A stretch of DNA of 24,274 bases from an uncultured bacterium (GTDB lineage Bacteria; Patescibacteriota; Minisyncoccia; Phycocordibacterales; UBA1006), in the NCBI GenBank assembly GCA_903920485.1, contig CAIXMG010000047.1:1-24274 (forward strand), read 5' to 3'. Position numbers and translations under genes: made by a program. Below, piece after piece: positions 1 through 7,580 of this stretch. Under the pieces are notes generated by a model, which saw nothing but the letters and a program-made list of their open reading frames with translations, was not told the origin of the DNA and did not search any database. Each line of letters starts with the position of its first letter. Positions within the stretch are counted from its first letter, which is position 1.

Positions 1-182
1 ACTACGATGTCCTCACTGATCAATTGGCGGAGGGTTCCGTAGATTCCCTGAACGCTTGCCGAGACATTTCTTGTAGTCAGGCACGCTTGAAGTTCGGAAA
101 CGCTCATGGTCTTTTCCAAGAGGGCTTCAATAATGTGATCATAGAATGTTTTTCTGGTTCCCAGAAGCATACAGCTGAGCAT
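1..182 (-). CDS. Probable winged-helix DNA-binding protein, 5' end only
   Basis: The reverse strand is open from an ATG at 182 to the window edge (60 codons). It encodes a helical N-terminus with segments KTFYDHIIEALLEK, VSELQACLTTR and VQGIYGTLRQLISEDIVV. This spacing of short helices ending in a Leu/Ile-rich element resembles a winged-helix or ArsR/PadR-like fold, but that is inference and no named family is recognised. The start is supported by an extended -10 (TGC-TTTAAT) ending 6 nt before the ATG, the leaderless layout seen across the window. It is transcribed divergently from the symporter. The rest of the gene lies outside the window. A plus-strand frame over the same bases looks like a shadow. 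Confidence 0.6.
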   Translation of the reverse strand, partial: MLSCMLLGTRKTFYDHIIEALLEKTMSVSELQACLTTRNVSASVQGIYGTLRQLISEDIV

Positions 183-188
183 ATCAGA

Positions 189-197
189 ATTAAAGCA
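189..197 (-). promoter_or_regulatory. Extended -10 of the partial DNA-binding gene
   Basis: Reverse-strand TGC-TTTAAT, 6 nt upstream of the ATG at 182. It predicts a leaderless mRNA. Confidence 0.45.
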
Positions 198-231
198 ATA
201 CTTTAATAAGCATATTTTTAAGGCAAGAAAT

Positions 232-260
232 ACGACATGGTGTCAAATGTTTGTTATAAG
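232..260 (+). promoter_or_regulatory. Promoter of the sodium:solute symporter gene
   Basis: Weak -35 (ACGACA, 232-237), 17-nt spacer and TATAAG at 255-260, 6 nt before the ATG at 267. This -10 box lies downstream of the ATG at 237, so the upstream start is unlikely to be used. Confidence 0.45.
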
Positions 261-266
261 AAGTCT

Positions 267-1616
267 ATGGTAACAGTCTATATACTTCTTGCGATTTTCT
301 TTACGTGGCTTGTTTGGATTGGATATCGTTCACGCAACGTTTCAAAGGATACAAAAATAGGTCACTTCTTGATTGCTAATCGTTCAGTGATTGGGGTTCT
401 TGTTGCGATCGGGGTTGTTATGAGTTGGGTTGACGCAACGGCTTTCGGGTATGTCGGCGGAATGGGGTATGACAACGGTTGGGGGGTGACTGCCTATGCG
501 CTGGGTGCCTCGATCACGTTTCTTTTGGTTGCTTATCTGGCTCCACGGATCAGAACCATTGCTGCGAATGGAAACATGTATATGATGACCGATATCATTC
601 GCCAAAAGTTTTCGAAGCGTGCTGGGCTTATTTCCGGAATCGCGGTGCATTTGTATTTTGCCTTTTGGATGCTTGTACAATTCATCGTCGGGCCTGTTGT
701 AATTCAGTCTCTTCTTGGTATTTCTACCCTGGAAGCTTCCATTATCATGGGAGGCGTCGTACTTATTTATCTTGTCCTGGGTGGTTTTCGTTCCCAGGTG
801 TATACGGATATTCTTCAGTTTGGTCTATTTGGTGCACTCGCTGTCATTCTCTTGGGAAGGTTTATTCCCTCGGTGCATGTCTGGGTTGCTCCCTTGCATA
901 CCGTAGGATCACTGGGCGTCGGTGGTTACATTTCGTTATTTATTCTAAGTGCCGCATCAACGGTTGCCGCTCCGGATGTTTGGCAGCGCATCTATAGCGC
1001 ACGAAGTGAAAAAGACGCCCGAAACGCGATGGTTTGGTGTGCAATCCTGATGTCAATCGTATATACCATCTTTGCAATGTTTGGAATGATTGTGAAACGC
1101 TGTGGATGGGCTGCAAATTCAAACGGCGTCCCTGCAGCCATTTTCCAGCACATCGTTCCTCATTGGTTTCTTCCGATTGCCATCGTCTCGTTTTTTGCAA
1201 TCATCATGTCAACCATTGCTACAACGTTGTTCGGTGCGTCGATGGCGATCAGCAATGATATTTTGTTCAGCTTCGGACTTATCAAGCACGAACGGGTCGT
1301 CTTCTGGCAGCGCATCATTATGGTAATCGTCATCGTTTCTGGAGTAGCCATTACCGCGAGTAACCTTAACATTATCAGTGTCGTAAATTACTCGCTGGCA
1401 ACATGCTTGGTCCCGCTTCCGGTTGTTTTGGCTGTTCTCTATAAAATAGAACTGAGTGAAAGGGCCGCGTTTTTCAGTATGCTTGCAAGTTCGTTGGTCT
1501 TTATTGCAGGAATCGCTTTTGGATTCATGAATGGAATCGGACTGCTGTGGCCACTTGCGGTAGGCGTGCCAGTACTTTTCCTGATCGAGGTTTTTTCTCG
1601 GAAAAAGACAGCATAG
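267..1616 (+). CDS. Sodium:solute symporter family protein
   Basis: A 449-residue polytopic membrane protein with about 12-13 hydrophobic helices from N- to C-terminus. The first helix (VYILLAIFFTWLVWIGY) is followed by a polar loop and the segment SWVDATAFGYVGGMGYDNGWG, which matches the unwound first core helix of the SSS family (PutP and SglT relatives) where sodium and substrate bind. Length fits the family (about 450-550). It should import a small solute with Na+, but the substrate cannot be read from sequence. I chose ATG 267 over ATG 237 because a -10 box sits between them. It is divergent from the partial DNA-binding gene. No clear terminator follows; the next gene starts 45 nt later with its own -10. 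Confidence 0.85.
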   Translation: MVTVYILLAIFFTWLVWIGYRSRNVSKDTKIGHFLIANRSVIGVLVAIGVVMSWVDATAFGYVGGMGYDNGWGVTAYALGASITFLLVAYLAPRIRTIAANGNMYMMTDIIRQKFSKRAGLISGIAVHLYFAFWMLVQFIVGPVVIQSLLGISTLEASIIMGGVVLIYLVLGGFRSQVYTDILQFGLFGALAVILLGRFIPSVHVWVAPLHTVGSLGVGGYISLFILSAASTVAAPDVWQRIYSARSEKDARNAMVWCAILMSIVYTIFAMFGMIVKRCGWAANSNGVPAAIFQHIVPHWFLPIAIVSFFAIIMSTIATTLFGASMAISNDILFSFGLIKHERVVFWQRIIMVIVIVSGVAITASNLNIISVVNYSLATCLVPLPVVLAVLYKIELSERAAFFSMLASSLVFIAGIAFGFMNGIGLLWPLAVGVPVLFLIEVFSRKKTA

Positions 1617-1650
1617 AATCAGCAGTACGAAAGAACACCTTTTGTGGTAC

Positions 1651-1656
1651 TATAAT
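1651..1656 (+). promoter_or_regulatory. -10 box (TATAAT) of the small membrane gene
   Basis: Consensus TATAAT, 5 nt before the ATG at 1662. No good -35 is visible. A leaderless mRNA is predicted. Confidence 0.6.
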
Positions 1657-1661
1657 TGCAT

Positions 1662-1898
1662 ATGACTAAAAAACCACTTGCCGCACTTGCCGTTATCCTT
1701 GGACTGGTATTCATTGTCCTTGCCTTCGTATACTGGTTCACTCCTGCGGGCGCATTGCCGCATTTCCTTCCCGGTCACATTGTCGGGTCATCGGTGATCC
1801 ACTTCAAGCACGGATTGGGATCGTTCATCCTCGCATTGGCATTGTTTGCCTACGCATGGTTTGCGACGGGAACCAAGAAATCATCTCATCATAAATAG
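1662..1898 (+). CDS. Small two-TM membrane protein, unknown function
   Basis: 78 residues with two hydrophobic helices (LAALAVILGLVFIVLAF and LGSFILALALFAYAWFA) joined by a Gly/Pro/His-containing loop, and a basic His-Lys tail (KKSSHHK). No family is recognised. The start at 1662 follows a perfect TATAAT by 5 nt; a TTG two codons upstream overlaps the -10 box and is rejected. The 3' end overlaps the 3' end of convergent uppP by 18 bp, so neither gene can have a dedicated terminator between them. Confidence 0.65.
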   Translation: MTKKPLAALAVILGLVFIVLAFVYWFTPAGALPHFLPGHIVGSSVIHFKHGLGSFILALALFAYAWFATGTKKSSHHK

Positions 1899-2738
1899 GG
1901 TCAGAAGCACTCCTCCGAACACGACGCAATAGGCGGCGAACGGAAGGAGTGTTTTTGTTTTGAAATAATTGCTGAGGAATTTGATCGAAAAGTATGCTGC
2001 GATACCCGAAGCAAGGAATCCAGCCACGATGGGCCACAGGGAAGAAAGCGGGGTTCCCAAAAGGTTCGGCAGCTGCAATACGGCAGCTGCAAGAATGAGG
2101 GGGGTCGCAAGCAGGAACGAAAACCGCGCCGCATCCTCGCGATCGAGTCCGACCAGGAGGCCTCCGCCAAGCGATGCTCCCGTCCGCGAGAATCCGGGGA
2201 CAAGTGCAAGACACTGAGCGCACCCTATCGTTACCGATTGCCTCCAGGACAGCTTGGCTATCTGCGTGTCGTCGTGGGCGTGTTTTGAAACGGGGGATTT
2301 TCTCATCAGCAGTTCTGCCCCATACAAAAGAAATCCGTTCACGATCAGGAACAGGGCAACCATGCGCGGCGAAGACAGCAGTGACTTTACGGTGTCCTGA
2401 AAAAGAAGCCCGAGAATTCCCGCGGGTACCGTTCCCGCGACCAGCAGCCATCCCAGTCTTGCGTATGTGTCCGTGGATTCTACGGCCCTTTCCTTGAGCG
2501 ATCGAAACAGTCCTTTGATGATCTTTGCCCAATCGCTGCGGAAGAACCACAGCAGTACCAGTGCCGTGGCAAGGTGGGTTGCCACCAGGAAGCTGAGAAA
2601 ATAGTCGCTGTTCTGGTTGATGCCCCAGCGAAACAGTTCGGGGATGAGGATGCTGTGACCGAGGCTTGAGACTGGAAATAATTCGGCGATGCCCTGAATG
2701 CCTCCCAAAACGACAGCTTGTACGTATGTGATAACCAT
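1881..2738 (-). CDS. uppP: Undecaprenyl-diphosphatase (UppP/BacA family)
   Basis: A 285-residue membrane phosphatase that recycles undecaprenyl pyrophosphate to the monophosphate lipid carrier used for peptidoglycan and surface-polymer synthesis. Both family signatures are visible: GIQGIAELFPVSSLGH near the N-terminus (Glu19 and the FPVSS loop) and PGFSRTGASLGGGLLVGL in the second half, carrying the catalytic Ser-Arg. A run of hydrophobic helices fits the family, whose usual length is about 265-290. The start at 2738 is set by TTGCCT-17-TATACT ending 7 nt upstream; a TTG 12 codons earlier falls inside the -35. The presence of uppP argues for a lipid-linked cell wall. It follows the P-type ATPase on the same strand but has its own promoter. 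Confidence 0.93.
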   Translation of the reverse strand: MVITYVQAVVLGGIQGIAELFPVSSLGHSILIPELFRWGINQNSDYFLSFLVATHLATALVLLWFFRSDWAKIIKGLFRSLKERAVESTDTYARLGWLLVAGTVPAGILGLLFQDTVKSLLSSPRMVALFLIVNGFLLYGAELLMRKSPVSKHAHDDTQIAKLSWRQSVTIGCAQCLALVPGFSRTGASLGGGLLVGLDREDAARFSFLLATPLILAAAVLQLPNLLGTPLSSLWPIVAGFLASGIAAYFSIKFLSNYFKTKTLLPFAAYCVVFGGVLLTLFMMR

Positions 2739-2745
2739 GGGCTGT

Positions 2746-2774
2746 AGTATATGATTTCTTGCTCTGATAGGCAA
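2746..2774 (-). promoter_or_regulatory. uppP promoter, leaderless
   Basis: Reverse-strand TTGCCT (2769-2774), 17-nt spacer, TATACT (2746-2751), then 7 nt to the ATG. One of the clearest leaderless promoters here. Confidence 0.8.
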
Positions 2775-2783
2775 TTTGTCTTC

Positions 2784-5141
2784 CTACGCCTTGATCTTCT
2801 TCCTTAATATCCTGGCGAGACCGTACTGCACGGTGGCGCAGGCGAGGATGAAGGGGATCGTTTCCATGGTCGTTCTGAGGGAGATCGCGGTAACGTCAAA
2901 GAACCCGATGACGGCCGGTACGTGGAACAGGATGATGAGAATGCCGATCTCGATCGCACCGAGGAGCATCATCTGGAAAAATTGGACAAGGGTCGTCTTT
3001 CCGCCGTACACCATCGGCGCAAAGAGGAAGAAGGTGAAGCTTACGCCGATGAGCCCGACCAGTGCGATCATGGCAGGTGCCGTATCCTTTACGTAGTGCA
3101 TCCCGAGGATCCAAAGCACGACGACCGTAGCCACTTCCGCGAGTGATGCGAGGAGCGGATACAGGAGCGTGCGCCTCAAGAACGGCTTGGTGCTGGCCGG
3201 AAGGGTTGCTTGTGTGGACCTGAGAATCCAGAAGAAGATGAGCGAACCCGGAAAGACGATGATGAAGTAACTGATGAACGCGACGGACAGCGGCGTAAAG
3301 GGGTATTCATATCCCGTCGCAATCGTCACCAGAAAGAGCAGGAATCCCGCGAACGTCTGGTTGAAGAACAGGCTCGAGAAGACCTCGACGCTTTCGATGA
3401 CGCGGTCGGCAAGCGTTACGCCGTCGGGAAAGTCCGTGAAGCTGTTCTTGAGGAGTACGACCGATGCGATACGTCGCGTTGCCGGTGCTCCGTCGAACAT
3501 CGCGATACCGAGGTCTGCCTTCTTGATGGCAAGCGCGTCGTTGGCCCCGTCGCCGACCATGGCGGTGAACCCATGGTGCTTCAGTCCTTCCACAATGCTT
3601 TCCTTCTGTTCGGGCTTGATGCGCGAGAAGATGGTAAAGTCCTTGGCCTTCGTTTCGAAATCATCGGCCGTCCATGTTTCAAGTTCCGAACCCGTGATCA
3701 CTGCGTCGGTGTGAAGGACGCCTGCGGCATTCGCGATCGCCTTTACTGTTTCTGGATTGTCACCCGAGATGATTCTGATCGCAATGCCACGATCCTGGAA
3801 GAACTTGATCGTTGACTTGATGCCGGGACGAAGCTTGTTGGAAAGGATGAAGACAGCGACCAAGGAAAGTTCTATGCCGTCCAGTGACTGAGGCATGGCA
3901 GCCGCTTCCGTTTCAGCGATGCAGAAGACGCGCTTGCCCTTCGGGGTGTTCTCGTCAAGAAGCACCTGTAGCCATGCGCGTTCGGCATTTGATGAAAGAT
4001 GAGGAAGGAGGATGTCGGGTGCCCCGGCAACAATGACTGATTTTTTCCCTTGGTAGGAGACTTGCACTGCGCCGAATTGCCGATCCGAGGAAAAGGCAAC
4101 GGACGCAAGGATCGTTCCGGCAGACGTCGCCTCCTTAAGAAATGCCGAGACCGAACGAATGGTCTGTGAGGAATCTCCTGATCCGGAAATATAAGCAACG
4201 GTAAGTCCCTTCGCATCGTCGGCGGAGAGGCGTGACGAAGGAGGCACCTGGATCGCTTCGACCGAAGGCGACGATTCCGTGAGAGTCCCCGTCTTGTCCA
4301 TACAGAGGTTTCTGATGAGTCCCAGCTTTTCCGTCGCGTTCACTTCCTGCAACAGTACGTTCTTTCGATAAAGCCGCCCTGTGCCGTAGGCGAAGAGAAG
4401 CGATACCACGGTCAGGAGTCCCTGGGGCAGAAGAATACTGGTCAGCGCACCGGCGTTCTTTACGATCGCAAGCGTGGTCTCCGGGATGAAGTTTTCCCGT
4501 ACGATCATGAATATGACAGAGGCAAGCAGAGTGATTCCCGAATAGCGCACGAAGACGTCGATGGCCTTCTGGATCGGGCTCATGTTTCGTGAATACGTCT
4601 TGACGCTTTTTGTCATGCGGACGATTCGGCTGTCCGCGTAGGACACGTCCACCTTCATGACGGCTTCGCCTGATGTCACGATGCTGCCGCCCAGAAGAAT
4701 CTCGCCGACGCGCTTGGGAATGGACGCCGATTCGCCCGTGATCATGGCCTCGTTCACCTCCAAGCTCTTGGTCGAGTCGACGGTGCCGTCGGATGGAACC
4801 TGGTCGCCCAAGCGCAGTCGAAGCAGGTCACCCTTCTTTATCTCCTCGACGACAACCTGTTCGTCGGTGCCGTCAGACGTGATGCGAACCGAGTGGAGCG
4901 CACTTAAGAAGGTCAGCTTCTCGAGGATTCTCCACGCGTTGAGTTCCTGGCTCAGCCCGAGGAAGATGTTCACGGTCAAAATGGCCCCAAGGACGATTCC
5001 TTCCCGGGTGTCACCGAATGCGACCAGAAGTCCGACTACCGCGATGATGACGATGTGGACCAGCATGAACACATTGCGCACGACGATGACCGTGACATCG
5101 CGGAACTTCCTCCAAAACTCTCTTCGCTGGTTTTCTTTCAT
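2784..5141 (-). CDS. P-type cation-transporting ATPase
   Basis: 785 residues with the full P-type layout: two N-terminal helices (about 20-65), actuator domain with TGES (135-138), helices 3-4 (about 200-252), phosphorylation motif DKTGTLT with Asp282, SGDNPET (459-465), hinge motif GDGAND (530-535) and a C-terminal block of about six helices. It lacks CPC and a cysteine metal-binding domain, so it is not a copper or zinc CPx pump. Overall it resembles the CtpE/Exp7 group, which in mycobacteria has been linked to calcium uptake; the ion here is inferred only. Helix 4 reads PQGL (239-242) where many Ca2+/Mg2+ pumps have PEGL, and the nucleotide-site lysine of KGAP is alanine (AGAP, 372-375). 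The start at 5141 follows TGC-TATACT by 6 nt. Confidence 0.9.
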   Translation of the reverse strand: MKENQRREFWRKFRDVTVIVVRNVFMLVHIVIIAVVGLLVAFGDTREGIVLGAILTVNIFLGLSQELNAWRILEKLTFLSALHSVRITSDGTDEQVVVEEIKKGDLLRLRLGDQVPSDGTVDSTKSLEVNEAMITGESASIPKRVGEILLGGSIVTSGEAVMKVDVSYADSRIVRMTKSVKTYSRNMSPIQKAIDVFVRYSGITLLASVIFMIVRENFIPETTLAIVKNAGALTSILLPQGLLTVVSLLFAYGTGRLYRKNVLLQEVNATEKLGLIRNLCMDKTGTLTESSPSVEAIQVPPSSRLSADDAKGLTVAYISGSGDSSQTIRSVSAFLKEATSAGTILASVAFSSDRQFGAVQVSYQGKKSVIVAGAPDILLPHLSSNAERAWLQVLLDENTPKGKRVFCIAETEAAAMPQSLDGIELSLVAVFILSNKLRPGIKSTIKFFQDRGIAIRIISGDNPETVKAIANAAGVLHTDAVITGSELETWTADDFETKAKDFTIFSRIKPEQKESIVEGLKHHGFTAMVGDGANDALAIKKADLGIAMFDGAPATRRIASVVLLKNSFTDFPDGVTLADRVIESVEVFSSLFFNQTFAGFLLFLVTIATGYEYPFTPLSVAFISYFIIVFPGSLIFFWILRSTQATLPASTKPFLRRTLLYPLLASLAEVATVVVLWILGMHYVKDTAPAMIALVGLIGVSFTFFLFAPMVYGGKTTLVQFFQMMLLGAIEIGILIILFHVPAVIGFFDVTAISLRTTMETIPFILACATVQYGLARILRKKIKA

Positions 5142-5147
5142 GGGGTC

Positions 5148-5156
5148 AGTATAGCA
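5148..5156 (-). promoter_or_regulatory. Extended -10 of the P-type ATPase gene
   Basis: Reverse-strand TGC-TATACT ending 6 nt before the ATG at 5141. No convincing -35, as is common with extended -10 promoters. Confidence 0.7.
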
Positions 5157-5232
5157 AAGATCTGTGCTGACGGCGGGATGATGTCTTTTGAGAAACAGAC
5201 GTTATCTGTTAGAATAGCGTCGCTCTTGTGAT

Positions 5233-5260
5233 TTGACATTGAGTAAAATATGCGTAATAT
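5233..5260 (+). promoter_or_regulatory. Promoter of the ATP-grasp gene, long-leader class
   Basis: TTGACA (5233-5238), 16-nt spacer, TAATAT (5255-5260). The ATG is 48 nt further on. The leader is A/T-rich. A GGAGG at 5264-5268 lies about 40 nt from the start, too far to act as a normal ribosome binding site. Confidence 0.8.
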
Positions 5261-5308
5261 AACGGAGGCTTTTATTATTCTTTAATTAAATTAAAAACAA
5301 ACAAAATC

Positions 5309-6352
5309 ATGAAACTAAAAGTAGTTATTCTTGAAGTCAGAACTGGCGACGAAAAACTGCGCGACGCAGAAGGATATCGCAAAGACACGATGCCTATCAT
5401 CAACAGTCTCAAGGAGAGGAATGTGGATGCATCAGTGGTTTTTTATTCAAACGAGAAAGCGGAGGAACTTTTCTCTGCTCTCAAAGACGTGAATGCAATC
5501 ATTGGTCGCGTTAACCCCGGCAACATTCCAGGAGGCGAAGGAAATTACTTTGCATTCCTGCAGCGTCTGGTAGATGCTGGCGTCAAAGTCTTTGCAGAAC
5601 CAAAAGTGATGCTGAGCTTTGGGGCCAAGGATGCCGTATCGAAACTGGCAGGAACGGCCATCGTGCCTGCGAATACCTATGCGTATTACAATCTCGACGA
5701 GCTGAAAGCTAAGTTCCCTATGTCTTTGGCTACGGGTCCTCGCGTCCTCAAGCAAAACCGCGGTTCGCAGGGAAGTGGCATCTGGTATGTCGAAGTAGGC
5801 GCTCCACATGGTAGTGCGCCGATCGACTTCAACACGCCGGTCAACTGCACCGAGATGTCCGACAATCATGTCGAGCATCACAAGCTGGGCGATTTCCTCG
5901 ACAAATGCAACGAGTACCTTGTAGGAGAAAACGGACAACTCGTGGACATGCCGTTCATGCCACGCATCGGGGAGGGCGAGATTCGCATCTATCTGGTAGG
6001 CGAGAAACCGGTATTCATCCTGCATAAGAAACCTGCAGACGGTGAAAAGTCCGCTACTCTCCAATCGGGTGCGAAGTACACCCCTCAGACTCCCGCAGAA
6101 TGGCCTGACCTCATGAAGGCGTTTTACGCTGTACTTCCGGTAGTAAAGGAGAAGCTCGGAGTATCGGTTACGCCACTCATCTGGACCGCGGACTTTATCC
6201 TCGGGCCTCAGACTACCGATGGCAAGGACACGTACGTTCTGGGCGAATTCAACTGCTCATGCGTCGGTTTTACGACCGAACTCGAGCGGGGAATCCAGGA
6301 CATGGTGGCTGACGAGGTTTTGGCTCGCGTCGGAGTTCCTGTTGCTGCCTAG
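5309..6352 (+). CDS. Cj0069-family ATP-grasp-like protein
   Basis: 347 residues. The N-terminal part (GYRKDTMPII, then IIGRVNPGNIPGGEGNYF) and the middle part (LSFGAKDAVSKL, VLKQNRGSQGSGIW) match from memory the Cj0069 family, named after a Campylobacter protein of about 345 residues and related to the ATP-grasp fold (glutathione synthetase-like). The GSQGSG stretch would be the glycine-rich ATP loop, and the acidic and Asn residues near the C-terminus (GEFNCSCVGF) a metal-binding site. ATP-grasp enzymes join a carboxylate to an amine or thiol; the substrate of this family is not known to me. The gene stands alone between a strong promoter and a terminator shared with convergent cfa, and it has a long A-rich leader. 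Confidence 0.8.
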   Translation: MKLKVVILEVRTGDEKLRDAEGYRKDTMPIINSLKERNVDASVVFYSNEKAEELFSALKDVNAIIGRVNPGNIPGGEGNYFAFLQRLVDAGVKVFAEPKVMLSFGAKDAVSKLAGTAIVPANTYAYYNLDELKAKFPMSLATGPRVLKQNRGSQGSGIWYVEVGAPHGSAPIDFNTPVNCTEMSDNHVEHHKLGDFLDKCNEYLVGENGQLVDMPFMPRIGEGEIRIYLVGEKPVFILHKKPADGEKSATLQSGAKYTPQTPAEWPDLMKAFYAVLPVVKEKLGVSVTPLIWTADFILGPQTTDGKDTYVLGEFNCSCVGFTTELERGIQDMVADEVLARVGVPVAA

Positions 6353-6373
6353 CATTTCCGGATTACTTTAAAT

Positions 6374-6404
6374 AAAAGAGGCTGACCCTGTCAGTCTCTT
6401 TTTT
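6374..6404. terminator. Bidirectional terminator between the ATP-grasp gene and cfa
   Basis: 13-bp stem (6374-6386 with 6390-6402, one G-T pair), 3-nt loop, A-run on one side and T-run on the other. It can serve both convergent genes. Confidence 0.9.
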
Positions 6405-6416
6405 GCATAACATTGT

Positions 6417-7535
6417 TTATCGGATGGAAGCATATCCTCCAATCAGTCCCTTCTTCGTCAGCGCGATTTGCCACAGCTGGTTGTCGCGGGCGCGGAACGA
6501 TCCGGCGCAGCACAAAAGGTAATAGTTCCACATGCGGTGGAAGCGCTCGCCATACGTGTCTTTGAGGCTGTTCCAGTTATGCTCGAAATTATGCTGCCAT
6601 GCCATGAGGGTGTTGTCGTAGTACGGTCCGAAGTTGTGCCAGTCCTCGAGGACAAAGAGCCCCTCGTATGCTTTCGTGATCTGGCTTGCCGACGGGATCA
6701 TGGAATTCGGGAAGATGTACTTGCTGATCCAGCGGTCGACGGTGATGGTGGGTACCGATCCGCCGATCGTGTGAAGGAGGAAGACGCCGTCGTTCTTGAG
6801 GCATCGGTTAGCCACCTCGAAATACGTGCGGTAGTTCTTGTAGCCTACGTGTTCGAACATGCCGAGCGAGATGATGTGGTCGAACGGTTCGTTCACATCG
6901 CGATAATCCTGAAGGCGGATCTCGACGGGAAGTCCCTTGCACATTTCACGCGCAAGGTCCACCTGTTCCTTGGAAACGGTGACGCCGACGACGGTCGCGC
7001 CGTACTTTTCCGCGGCGAATTTGGCAAAGCTGCCCCAACCGCATCCAATGTCGAGGACCTTCTGTCCCTGCTTGAGGCCGATCTTTTTGCAGACCAGGTC
7101 AAGTTTCGCTTCCTGCGCGTCGTCAAGGTTCTTTGCATCCTTCCAGTATCCGCACGTGTACACCAATCGCTTGTCGAGCATTGCCGTATACAGGTCGTTG
7201 CCCAGGTCGTAATGCGCTTGGCCGATCTTGTAGGCACGCGCACCTTTTTGCAGGTTTACCGTATGCGCCTTGATGGCGTCGGCAATTGCGGAAAGGCTTG
7301 GCTTGATGTTGGCCCGGATGTCGTCGCGCAACAGTCGCGCGAACATCTGATCAAGTGCCGGACAGTCCCACCAACCGTCCATGTACGACTCGCCGAGACC
7401 GAGTGATCCTTCCGCAATCACGCGCGCATAAAAGCGCTCGTCGTGGACCGTGATATCCCAGGGGTTTTTTCCGTTGATCGTTATGCCAGTCCCTTCCAGC
7501 AGGTTTTCGATGCGCGACTTGAGTTTGTTGGTCAT
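6417..7535 (-). CDS. cfa: Cyclopropane-fatty-acyl-phospholipid synthase
   Basis: 372 residues, close to the E. coli enzyme (382). It transfers a methylene from S-adenosylmethionine to double bonds of unsaturated acyl chains in membrane phospholipids, usually at stationary phase or under stress. The SAM site VLDIGCGWGSFA lies at about 160-171. GMFEHVG carries the Glu that holds the active-site bicarbonate, and the C-terminal AGSFRARDNQLWQ is diagnostic. This implies the cell carries unsaturated phospholipids, either made or scavenged; that is notable because many CPR genomes lack fatty-acid synthesis. The start follows TGC-TATGAT by 8 nt. The promoter lies immediately after the rel terminator on the same strand. 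Confidence 0.95.
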   Translation of the reverse strand: MTNKLKSRIENLLEGTGITINGKNPWDITVHDERFYARVIAEGSLGLGESYMDGWWDCPALDQMFARLLRDDIRANIKPSLSAIADAIKAHTVNLQKGARAYKIGQAHYDLGNDLYTAMLDKRLVYTCGYWKDAKNLDDAQEAKLDLVCKKIGLKQGQKVLDIGCGWGSFAKFAAEKYGATVVGVTVSKEQVDLAREMCKGLPVEIRLQDYRDVNEPFDHIISLGMFEHVGYKNYRTYFEVANRCLKNDGVFLLHTIGGSVPTITVDRWISKYIFPNSMIPSASQITKAYEGLFVLEDWHNFGPYYDNTLMAWQHNFEHNWNSLKDTYGERFHRMWNYYLLCCAGSFRARDNQLWQIALTKKGLIGGYASIR

Positions 7536-7543
7536 ATGGAGTG

Positions 7544-7552
7544 ATCATAGCA
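7544..7552 (-). promoter_or_regulatory. Extended -10 of cfa
   Basis: Reverse-strand TGC-TATGAT, 8 nt before the ATG at 7535. It overlaps the T-run of the rel terminator. Confidence 0.65.
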
Positions 7553-7580
7553 AAAACACCCCCGTTTGGTAAGGGGTGCT
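7552..7580 (-). terminator. Terminator of the RelA/SpoT gene
   Basis: Reverse strand reads CACCCC, a 9-nt loop, GGGGGTG, then TTTTT. It begins at the rel stop codon and ends in the cfa promoter. Confidence 0.8.

Noticed and set aside
24..206. 60-codon plus-strand frame
   Set aside because: It lies opposite the better-supported reverse-strand gene and has no start signal; the product has no recognisable character.
3210..3815. 201-codon plus-strand frame opposite the P-type ATPase
   Set aside because: Charged, low-complexity antisense frame within a clear ATPase gene.
5264..5268. GGAGG as a Shine-Dalgarno sequence for the ATP-grasp gene
   Set aside because: It is about 40 nt upstream of the start codon, beyond workable spacing.
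6468..7406. Long plus-strand frame (312 codons) opposite cfa
   Set aside because: It is entirely antisense to a clear cyclopropane synthase and shows the compositional pattern of a shadow frame.
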